Program-made: the position numbers and the translations under genes
Notes under the pieces: generated by a model
The model's input: the letters and a program-made list of their open reading frames with translations, nothing else
Told to the model about the DNA's origin: nothing
Database searches by the model: none
NCBI GenBank assembly: GCA_032690845.1
Contig: CM064428.1
Coordinates: forward strand, 20,372,001 to 20,436,000
Length of the DNA: 64,000 bases
Source: Eleusine coracana subsp. coracana
Lineage: Eukaryota; Streptophyta; Magnoliopsida; Poales; Poaceae
Reading direction: 5' to 3'
In this document: positions 55,882-64,000 of the stretch, piece after piece
Layout: every line of letters starts with the position of its first letter
Position numbering within the stretch: position 1 is the first letter of the stretch

Positions 55882-58190
55882 GTACTGTGGGACTGCAGGT
55901 GTTACCGAGTGAACTTCCCGGTAGAGGATCTTCTGCTAGCACTTCAAATGGGCTGTGGACCTGCCGTAGATATAATTAACCTCTCGCTCCATGTCTTGGA
56001 ACTCCTCCTTATCCTCATCTTCCTTGTCCTCGTCTTTTTTGCCTCCCTTGGGGATCCAGGGACGCTCTCTGCAAACTTTCAAGGCGTGATGTGCAAAGCG
56101 CTTCAGTTTGAAGCACTCCTTAGCCTTGTGAGCACCATCCTGCAGCAGACATGGGCCCTCCAACATCTTGTCGTAGTCCTCCTAGGTGACCTGCCTTTTC
56201 CTGCTAGGACACTCGGTCATTGCAACCGTTTTGTCCTGCTTACGCTTCTTATTGCCATCCTTGTTGTAATTGGATGGGGCTGACTGGCCACAGTTCCGAG
56301 GTGCATCGTCCTTGTACTGGCGAACTTGGAATAGGGCCGAGTTACCGGCTGCATATTTGTCTGCCATGGTGAATAACTCCTTGGCCGTCAGGCTTCATGC
56401 AGTGTACAGTCTGCCAATCTTTTTGATCAGGTCGTCGTCATGTAGCCCACCCTGGAAGGCGGCGACCAGCTAAGCATCTGAGATGTTGGGGATGGTGTTC
56501 TTCACTCGGCAGAAGCGTTGGATGTATTCTCGTAGTGGCTCTCTGTCCCTCTGCTTGATCTTGGCGAGCTCCCAGTGGTTTACAGGCCTATCGAATGTCG
56601 CCTAAAAGTAGGTCGTGAAATGCTTGCACAACTCTATCCAAGGGCTAATGGAGTTGGCAGGCAGATTGATGGGCCAAGTTCTGGTTGCCGGAGCCAAGCA
56701 TACGTGTAAGTAGTTGGCCATAACAGAACTGTTGCCGTCGAGTGCCCGAATGGCCGTTGCGTAGACATGGAGCCAGTCACGTGGGTCCATTTTGCCATCG
56801 TATTTCTCAATGCCGAATGGCTTGAAACCGGTCAGCCAGCTAACAACTCGTAACTCATGAGTGAATGCCCGGATACCGCCCTCATCATCATAATCGTTGG
56901 GCATTCGCTCCCTATCGTGGCCAGCTTCCTGGCGATACCTATCTTCGTGCCACCCGTCATTCCGTTGATCATAATAACGATAGTCATGAGGTGGATCTCT
57001 TCTGTCGACACGCTCATAATATCAGTCATGCACGAACCCACGGCGACACCATTCATCCTCATACTCTCGGTGGGCCGCCTCGTCCCGCTCCTGATATCTG
57101 CCGTCCAGCCGGACCCGGGCATCACGCGGTGGGATACCACTACGAAGATCGCCATGTGGGTTCCGGTCGTGGTAGTCCGCGATGGGACGCCATCGTGGCT
57201 CGGCCGGTGGGGTGGCCTGCCGATCGATACATTGTCGATCCCTCCTCTCCTTACGGGGCCTTGAACCAGCTGTGCGAGATGCTGACCTACTCGGTGCTGA
57301 ACATGTGTTGTTCATCTCCAGTATGGCTGCCGCTTTGATGTGCGCCTTTAGTTTATTGACTTGTGGTGTCAACTCAGGGCTCACTTGGAGCATGGGCTCT
57401 AATGAGTTCAACAGGGCAGCCGCAGCCGTGATGTTATGCTGTGGGGTCTTGAAAACGTCTTCATCGTCCAGTCTCAGGGGGACATCGCCCATGTCCAGGT
57501 TTTGCATGACCTAGGATCCCTGCCGAGCATCCGGTCATTGGAGCGAGGAAGTGGCAGTGTCTAGGTCATCATCCTTAAGCTCGGTCTCCTGCCCATCCTG
57601 AGGCTCCACGTTTCTTTGTGAGCAGCTGCCATAGATGTTTCGCCGATGGTGCCTCCCGGGGTAGTCGGTGCAACCATAAAGACCTCATGGTAATCTAACG
57701 AGCAGCTTTCCGAATCACTCGGCCCTTTGATCAAGTCCAAGATTGACTCGTTTTCAAGGCCAATCGTAGCTACTAACCTTGATCCATGAAAAAATTGGGA
57801 TCCTCATTCGACTCTTCCATGCGAGGAGTCGGGATCTCAACCGCAGTCAGATCCGAATTAGCCAAGTTTGTTGGTCGGACCATCATGGAGAACACTGAGA
57901 AGGAACCTGGGAAGGTTTCTACCTAAAGGGCCGTTGCCGTATTGTTGAGGCTGAGTGGGAACCGGTGGGCCAGATCGACCTTGTTTTCCGTGGACGAAGC
58001 GTTGCAGATCGTCGGGCTTGGCGTCATAGCATTCGTTGAAGGAACCATCGAGCATTGCTTGACGAAGTCCCCGTCTTCATTGGCGACGAAGCTGAGGGTG
58101 CCAAAATGGATCTTGTCTCCCGGGCGAAACTTGATATCGAGGAAAGCCATCGACTTCAATGAAGAACTCAACGCGTCCCCCTTCCTGGCG
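55882..58190 (-). pseudogene. gag: Element F gag
   Basis: Leader and gag from about 58190 leftwards. An open part at 57507-57022 (MQNLDMGDVPLRLDDEDVF, then a long Arg/Asp-rich stretch) leads into the capsid region at 56904-56602 (MPNDYDDEGGIRAFTHELRV, KYDGKMDPRDWLHVYATAIR). After a stop at 56602: ATFDRPVNHWELAKIKQRDR, then 56367-55936 (ADKYAAGNSALFQVRQYK, SRKRQVT*, CLLQDGAHKAKECFK, a zinc-knuckle-like CxxxxGxHxxxxC). Ends with PWIPKGGKKDEDKED and NYIYGRSTAH. Several stops. A paralog of part of it is G. Confidence 0.85.
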
Positions 58191-58197
58191 CACCAAC

Positions 58198-58471
58198 TGT
58201 CGAGATGTGATCTCTATAGTAATACCAGGTATGCGTATGAGTATGAATGCCAATAGACACAAGACACAAGATTTATACAGGTCTGGGCCTTCTTGCGGAT
58301 AACAACCCTACGTCCTGTTGGTGTTCTTGTATAACTTGGGTTCGCACTGGGTAGAAATTTCCTAATATGAGTTCTCTTGATCTCTAAAGACCCCCTGCCC
58401 TCCTTATATAACGGAAGGGTAGTGGTTTACATGGTAATCTATGATTCAGTTACATTTGATTCTATCAATCC
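58198..58471 (-). repeat. Element F 5' LTR, truncated
   Basis: U3-side 150 bp are missing; the rest aligns with 34468-34740. TATA box (reverse ttatata) 58404-58410. The minus strand ends ctcgaca at 58198, followed by a PBS-like gttggtgcgccaggaagg. Cut at 58471, where G begins. Confidence 0.87.
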
Positions 58472-59081
58472 ATCAGTCGGACGTAGACCGGCCACAGATG
58501 TAATTGACCTCGCGTTCGGGGTCTTGGAAGTCCTCCTTATCCTTGTCTTGGTTATCCTTGTCCGAATCCTTTTTGCCACCCTTGGGGATCTAGGGACGTT
58601 CTTTGCAGAACTTCAAGGCGTGATTGGTGAAGTTTTTCAGCTTGAAGCATTCCCTGGCCTTGTGGGCTCCATCATGTAGCAGGCAAAGGCCATCGAGCAT
58701 CTTGTCAAAGTCATCCTGAGTGACTGGTTTCCTCCTGGTTGGGCGCTCAGTGTTGGCCACCGTTCGGCCTTGCTTGCGCTTCCTATCGCCGTCCTTGCTG
58801 TAATCGGACGGACCCGACTGGTTCCTTGGGGTCGCCTCCTTGTACTGGCGAACTTGGAATAGAGCTGAATTGTCGGCGACATATTTGTCGGCCATAGTGA
58901 ACAATTCTTTGGCTGACAGTCCGCTGGTAGCATCCAACCTCCCAATCTTCTTTATTAGGTCATCGTCGCGGAGTCCTCCCTGGAAGGCGGCTACCACTTA
59001 AGCATCCGAGATGTTAGGGATGGTATTTTTCACTCGGTAGAAGCGTTGGATGTACTCTCGAAGTGGCTCCAGGTTTCGCTG
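58472..59081 (-). pseudogene. gag: G: gag fragment of a Tat-type element
   Basis: Minus strand 58997-58590: FQGGLRDDDLIKKIGRLDA, LFTMADKYVADNSALFQVR, GRTVANTERPTRRKPVTQ, then CLLHDGAHKARECFK. It matches element F gag (56367-55936) residue for residue in most places, but is better preserved. The left border (58471/58472) joins the middle of the F LTR, the right border (59081) is the insertion point of H. Confidence 0.88.
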
Positions 59082-61346
59082 TGTGACACCCCAGGTGTCT
59101 CACTTCATTTCACCAACATGGAGAGCTTAGGTTATGATCAACATAGCATGAAATATTAGGACTCACTCCCTTTTAATTAATTCTAGGCAAATAAAAACCC
59201 TGCAATAAAGTTATTAAAGCAATTCAAAAATTTCAATACAACTTCTGCTAAATAAATTCATAATCATGTTGCTAATAATAAAATAGAATTTTATGAAATT
59301 ATTGGGCATTTTATCTGCTTGGCAAGACCCTAATTAATTAAATAATTCTTAAATAACTAATTAATGCATTTAATAAATTCTAAAAATCTGTTTATAAAAA
59401 TTTCAATTAAAATTCACCAAAGTATTCTCCACCATTTAATAAGTCAGTCCACCAAGTTTCACTAATTTAGGAAGTCCCTAGCTATTTTATTTTGATTTTA
59501 TAAAAATCAGCTTTGACTAGGGACCTATTTGCACTAAATCTTATCTTCCAGGGGGGTGCAGCACAAAATCCCCTTTCTCTCTTCTCCCGTTGGCGCAGCA
59601 GGAGCAGAGCTCCGTCGCCGGCACACCACCGGGCAGCCATCACCTCGCCTCGGGACCGCGCGTGCTACAGCCGCTGTTGACCCCTCTCTGCCCCTGCTCG
59701 GTCCCATCCCTCTGCCCTCAGCCGCGAGCTCTCCAACCTTCTCTTCTCCCCCTCTGCACGCCATCGTCGTGACTGGCAAAACTTCAATTCCACCCGCTCC
59801 TCTCGCTCTCGCACTCCACCCGCTCTTTTCCCCTCCATGCAACTCATAGCGAACCAGCAAGCTCACAGAAACTACTCTCCCTCGCTCTCTGCTCTCCGCT
59901 CTCTTCCATTTTCTCACCTCCCTTCCCTTTTCGCCATTGCCGAGCAGAGCTCAAGCGCGACACGCTATCCAGCTCTTCCACTGCTTCCAGAGCCCAACCA
60001 AGAGTAACCACACACCGCTCACTTCCCCTCTAGCTCCCCAGGCCACCTCCTCGACAACTCCCTGTGTGTGCTCGATCAATTCGAAGAAAAACCAAGGCAC
60101 ACAATTCTGGTGACCTCCTCTGCCGTCGACCGAAATTGGCCATCTCCGGTAAGCATCATCCCCTCTTTCCTCCTCTACCATTTGCGCAACCCTCGGCCGA
60201 ACAGGCCCGGCTTAACCCCTTATTGGTTTCGTGTGCAAAGCCACTGGCTTTCGCTTTTCCTCAGTTCCGACCCATCGCTGCCGATCATCGAAGCCGCCTC
60301 CACGACGAGCTCTTATCTTCGGCCATCCTCGCCGAACGACAACCCGATGCCGCTCTTCGTGCTGCCCCAGTGAAGCTATAGGAGAAGACAGAGCCCAAGT
60401 TAGAGCTCGGAGCCATTATCGCGACCTCGCCGAAGTTCGTTTTCTGCCGCCTCTCGTCGCTGACGACCTTCCGGTGAGCCACCCCCCCTTGAACCCTGCC
60501 AATCTTCCCGCCTAGACATACGTGTCATTTTTCTGTCCTCGCGACGAGCTTTCCTCCCGCGCAATCGCCGGCAGCGACCTCTGGCCGCAAGCCACCCCGC
60601 TCTGGCGAGCCCACTGGCGCCTACTGGCAGCTGACGTGGTGCCGACGTGTCGCGTACATGGCGCCTCTGTGGCCCTTTTTAAACCAGGAAAAATTGCAAG
60701 AAAGTGCTAAAAACTTTGAAAACTCCTAGTAAATCGAATTTAACTCCAATGAAGCTCAAACAAAATTTGTTAGGTTCATTTTGAATTTCTTTATTTTAGT
60801 AAAATAATAAATAACTATCACTGTTAAATTCTACTATACTCAATTAAATTGAAGAATAAAACTTGATAGAACTAATAAGTTGCTTAGAGCGAGTATTTTC
60901 AAACAAGCCACCTATTAGAGCCGTTGCATATCTAGGAGTCCGATGGGTAAGACTTGCTGAGTAATTAGTACTCAGGCTTTGTGCCACTGTTGTTTTCAGG
61001 TAATGAAGAAGTAAAATTTCCTGTAGATGTGCTGCCCTGGGACATGCAAGTCCCTAAGGGTTGGACTGCCCACTGGGAGTCCGACTTCCCGCCGCAGTGA
61101 TGATGTGTGATGCTAGAGTGACGGTTCTTTCGGCATGAACCATTACTACGTTGTATCATCGAGCTCGTAGATTTATCATATTTGCTTCCGCTGTTTCAAA
61201 ACAAATCAAGAACTTGTACTATTTTTGCTGCACTCTGATAACTATTTGATGTAATATTCAATTTAAATTCAAACCAATGTTGTATTATCAAGTGTCTGTG
61301 TTATCAGCACCGTTGGGACCTCGATCCTGCAGGGAGGGGTGCCACA
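59082..61346 (+). repeat. Element H 5' LTR
   Basis: TGTGACACCCCAGGTG ... GGGTGCCACA, 2265 bp. GC-rich core at about 59550-60660 between AT-rich arms, as in B. It lacks the ~1.47-kb segment present in the B LTR (junction near 60830). ORFs in the GC-rich core lack motifs and occur on both strands, so they are not called as genes. Confidence 0.9.
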
Positions 61347-61348
61347 GC

Positions 61349-61361
61349 TGGTATCAGAGCC
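61349..61361 (+). promoter_or_regulatory. Element H primer binding site
   Basis: TGGTATCAGAGCC two bases after the LTR; perfect initiator tRNA-Met type. Confidence 0.92.
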
Positions 61362-62300
61362 GTGGTCCATGATAATACAATAAATAAATCGTATTTTTGA
61401 AAACCACGATGTTGCGAGTGAGGATACGTTAGTATTGCCCCTATAGATAGTAGGGTGGTGACAAAGCTAACCTGGGTTATGATTGTTTACATTATTGCAT
61501 CTACGGCTTCTTCAAACGAAGGTACATGCGTGCTTAACCGACACGCGTGATATCGGTGTCTGTGCTCGCAGGTGGATACGAGACACTGTTGGCTCGTGAC
61601 TTATCACGGGGCGATCCTTTTTCCATGGATCGTTACTAGTAGAACTGTGCTTTTTTCGTAGTTTCTTTTGAATTTGATGTATTGTTTCTGCAATGAATCT
61701 TCTGCAGGTACGATAACACCATTAGTATAATATTTAGTATGACTTACGTGTTGAGTGCGGGTCGTCACCAATTATCCGTGCCGCTAAGTCTCGGCAAGTT
61801 AGGTGTTGTGTTGTGAGGAACGATAGGTTAATAAAATGAAGGTTTTGCATCATGCATCCCATTATAACTAAACTAAAATTTGGTTCTCTCCTTGCTCACC
61901 AACCTCTGAATAAAAATTTTCTAAACCTAATAAGTATAAAATTTTCAATAACAAGGTTAACAAGAATCTGTCCTATTTTTAGCTACCAACTTCAAAAAAT
62001 CATAACTAAAGTTCTATTTCGGATTTTTAGGTGTTTAAATACAATCTGGAAAGCCCTAGAAGCCTATTTTCATCTCTAATAGGTTTCACCATCTTCCCAG
62101 TTTTCCCCTGTCCAGTAGAGCCAAAACATTAGGCCTATGTCAATCTGAAACCGAATTTGTTTTGAGACCCATTGCCGTGTTATTGACCCTTGAGGCTGGA
62201 AAATGTGAACAAAAACTTTGTTTCTGTATTTCATAGCACTATATATGAAATGCATTGTTACTCATGGAACATTGTACTCACCATTGGGTTTATGTTCCAG
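61362..62300 (+). other. Element H leader between PBS and ORF0
   Basis: No coding sequence supported. Homologous to the leader of B. Ends ttatgttccag|ATGGGTG, which looks like a splice acceptor directly before the ORF0 start. Confidence 0.65.
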
Positions 62301-62600
62301 ATGGGTGACCACGATTTTGAGGAGCTTTCGCACGACGGGTGGCGCTACACCACCATGGCTTTCCTACACTGTTGTGGGATCTCTTACGCTTGTTGGGCTA
62401 CGACGAGCTGCCCTCTTACAAGGGCTGCGAGATCCGTCGTCACGGCATGACTCTTGCTAAGGTGCACATCAGCGTGCCCACACACCCGCGCAACCTCGAC
62501 ATGGCGGGTATGGAGAGCACGGCGCCTTGTGGGAGCCTCCGTGAGGGCTTGGAGAGAGTCGCCCACAGGGCTCTCACCCACTTCTGCAGGCGCCACACGG
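62301..62600 (+). pseudogene. Element H ORF0 (N-terminal part)
   Basis: ATG at 62301 (MGDHDFEELSHDGWRYTTMA). A frameshift near 62368 leads to LWDLLRLLGYDELPSYKG and MTLAKVHISVPTHP, then GSLREGLERVAHRALTHFC. The order and spacing match ORF0 of B (MVHLFWRVLQRFGYHIPP, CVIHVAVPA, NVAAFKALTRFCEDH). After ALTHFC the sequence jumps into the gag zinc-knuckle region, so the rest of ORF0 and most of gag are deleted. Function unknown. Confidence 0.7.
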
Positions 62601-62836
62601 CAGCGTTACTCAAGGCCACCGCAGCAGCAGAACTTCCCACCCCGTGCACCATACCCACAGCAGAACAACCAGTACCGCGCACCGTATCAACATCAAGGGG
62701 GCCAGGATGTTCGCACTCCACAACCTGCTGACCGTGGAAGCAGCTACCCCTGCTACAATTGTGGTTGCACCGGCCACTTTGCAAAGAACTGCACTGCACC
62801 AAGGCGCAACAACAACAACAACAACAACCAGCGTTA
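62601..62836 (+). pseudogene. gag: Element H gag C-terminus (zinc knuckle), fused after ORF0
   Basis: Gln/Pro-rich RYSRPPQQQNFPPRAPYP, then CYNCGCTGHFAKNC (Arg to Cys between the Gly and Thr compared with B) at about 62753-62794, then an Asn run from aac repeats, ending NNNQR*. The N-terminal and capsid parts seen in B (11120-12006) are missing. The frame differs from that of ORF0, so no clean fusion protein results. Confidence 0.85.
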
Positions 62837-63339
62837 GAGTCCGAACAAGGCTGTGAATGCACCGTCTCGTGGTGCCCAAGTGAACTACACCAATGCTGAA
62901 GACATCCCTCAGGGCGAACCCGTGCGGACCGGTACGCTCTCGCTCTATCGCCAGCCTGTCCTTGCACTTTTTGATTCTGGTGCTACGCATAATTTCATTA
63001 GCCAAGCGTATGTGCAAAAACTTAATCTTCAACCCCAGACTATAGAAAGGTGCTACACAATTCGTTCCCCCGCTGGGCAAACTAGTGCCAATCAAATAGT
63101 ATGCAAAGCCCCTTTGGAAATAAACAAGAAAATCTACCCCACGGATTTTATCATGCTTAGCCACCAGGAAATTGACTTGATTTTGGGCATGATCTGGATG
63201 AAAACCCATAGAGCCATGCTAGACATCGAGCCTCGTATCGTTCACCTCAACTCCCCTTTGCATGGAGAGGACACACTTTCTCTAAACGTCAATTCATCGA
63301 AAGCTCTGATTGCCCATAACCTGGAAGGGCAGTCGCTCT
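62837..63339 (+). CDS. Element H aspartic protease region of pol
   Basis: Open frame starting VNAPSRGAQVNYTNAED. Protease active site VLALFDSGATHNFIS intact (compare DSSATH in B), then the flap-side region CYTIRSPAGQTSANQIV, and LSHQEIDLILGMIWMKTHRA. It ends at TAG 63339-63341 after LEGQSL, where B has a Glu codon. The protease matures Gag-Pol. Downstream the same frame continues into RT. If that stop is read through or is a sequencing error, the protein would go on. Confidence 0.88.
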
Positions 63340-63341
63340 AG

Positions 63342-64000
63342 AACATCCCCGTTGTTTGTGAGTATCCAGACGTATTCCCTGAAGATATCTGTGGCCTACC
63401 ACCTGACCGTGAAGTGGAATTTAAGATAGAGCTACAACTAGAAACTTCTCCGATATCTCGTCGACCCTATAAAATGGCCCCGAATGAGTTGGCCGAATTG
63501 AAAAAGCAGTTGAATGAGTCATTGTTAAAGGGATTCATTCACCCAAGCACCTCACCTTGGGGCTGTCCAGCTATTTTTGTGAAGAAGAAGGATAAGTCCC
63601 TGCATCTCGTTGTTGATTATCGACCCCTCAACGAGGTTACCATCAAGAACAAATACCCATTACCACGAATTGATATCCTTTTTGATCAATTAGTTGGTGC
63701 TAAGGTATTTTCGAAAATTGATCTCCGATCGGGTTATCATCAAATCAAGATCCGAGCAGAAGACATTCCAAAGACTGCCTTCTCTACTAGATATGGACTA
63801 TTCAAGTACCTAGTAATGTCATTCGGATTAACCAATGCCCCTGCTCATTTCATGTATCTCATGAATTCGGTATTCATGCCAGAGTTGGACAAATTTGTAG
63901 TAGTATTCATTGATGACATCCTCGTCTATTCTAAGTCCAAAGAAGAGCATGCAGAACACCTCCGTATTATTCTTCAACGTCTCCGAGATCACAAATTGTA
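63342..64000 (+). CDS. pol: Element H reverse transcriptase, cut by window end
   Basis: Open to the window edge in the same frame as the protease, separated by one TAG. NIPVVCEYPDVFPEDICGLP, then the RT core: SPWGCPAIFVKKKDKSLHLV, PLPRIDILFDQLVGAKVFSK, YHQIKIRAEDIPKTAFSTRY, FGLTNAPAHFMYLMNSVFM and catalytic VVFIDDILVYSKSKEEHAEH. No stop in 219 codons. Very similar to RT of B, which is broken. The rest of pol lies outside the window. Confidence 0.92.

Larger units (their letters stand above)
34468..58471 (-). mobile_element. Element F: Tat-lineage Ty3/gypsy retrotransposon, split by C2
   Basis: Minus strand: truncated 5' LTR (58471-58198), PBS, gag, protease, then the C2 insertion, then RT/RNase H, integrase, antisense gene, 3' LTR (34894-34468). 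Removing C2 and one TSD copy joins ...MRTSYD to CDNQSCGLTEK in frame, which proves the two halves are one element. About 8.9 kb without C2. Same type as A. Confidence 0.93.
59082..64000 (+). mobile_element. Element H: long-LTR Ty3/gypsy element with ORF0, runs off the window
   Basis: LTR 59082-61346, PBS, leader, ORF0, gag remnant with zinc knuckle, protease, RT to the window edge. Same family as B (LTR ends, ORF0, protease, RT agree). Pol has one nonsense codon in the part seen, so this copy is younger or better kept than B. Inserted in G. Confidence 0.9.

Noticed and set aside
59534..60515. ORFs in the GC-rich core of the H LTR
   Set aside because: Same reason; overlapping frames on both strands without recognisable domains.

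Overview
The window is nuclear DNA of a plant, almost certainly a grass, and consists of nested and decayed LTR retrotransposons. The evidence is Ty3/gypsy and Ty1/copia Gag, protease, reverse transcriptase (RT), RNase H and integrase (IN) remnants on both strands, long LTRs with TG...CA ends, primer binding sites (PBS) complementary to plant initiator tRNA-Met, polypurine tracts (PPT) and 5-bp target-site duplications (TSD). Families include Tat-lineage elements with an antisense gene, long-LTR elements with an ORF before gag, and Sirevirus-like copia elements. I found no convincing host gene, tRNA, rRNA or CRISPR array. Essentially every coding region carries stops or frameshifts, many explainable as C-to-T decay of methylated DNA. 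The species cannot be named from sequence alone.

Layout, left part. Element A (1-7688, +) is a Tat-like gypsy element with RT, two RNase H domains, IN, a seven-exon gene on the opposite strand, and a 3' LTR. It sits inside element B (7689-18283, -), a long-LTR gypsy element with ORF0, gag and pol. B is inserted in the 3' part of element I (18284-20979), an Athila-like element. Next come J (20980-22524, -), the 5' end of a copia element with palindrome arrays in its LTR; an unexplained 228-bp stretch; C1 (22753-29391, +), a degraded Sirevirus-like copia element broken by a 1.3-kb insertion; E (about 29400-32920, +), a pol tail, LTR and gag of another gypsy element; and K (32928-34467, +), an internal region whose leader matches that of J.

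Layout, right part. Element F (34468-58471, -) is a second Tat-like element with its own antisense gene. It was split by C2 (40317-55403, +), a Sirevirus-like copia element flanked by the exact TSD CAGTC. C2 was then split by D (46373-50187), a non-autonomous element with 430-bp LTRs and TSD GGAAC, and its right LTR took up a 761-bp solo LTR (54511-55271). The truncated 5' LTR of F abuts G (58472-59081, -), a gag fragment, which hosts H (59082 to the end, +), a relative of B that runs off the window.

The most interesting material is (1) the spliced antisense gene kept by both Tat-like elements, (2) D, which has lost gag-pol but keeps the 3' non-coding region of the A family plus its own tandem arrays, (3) palindromic motif arrays in the LTRs of three unrelated families, (4) ORF0 in B and H, and (5) K, the internal region of an unclassified family. 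Insertion order is readable: F, then C2 (LTRs differ by about 10% in a sampled 290 bp), then D (LTRs differ at about 30 of 430 sites).
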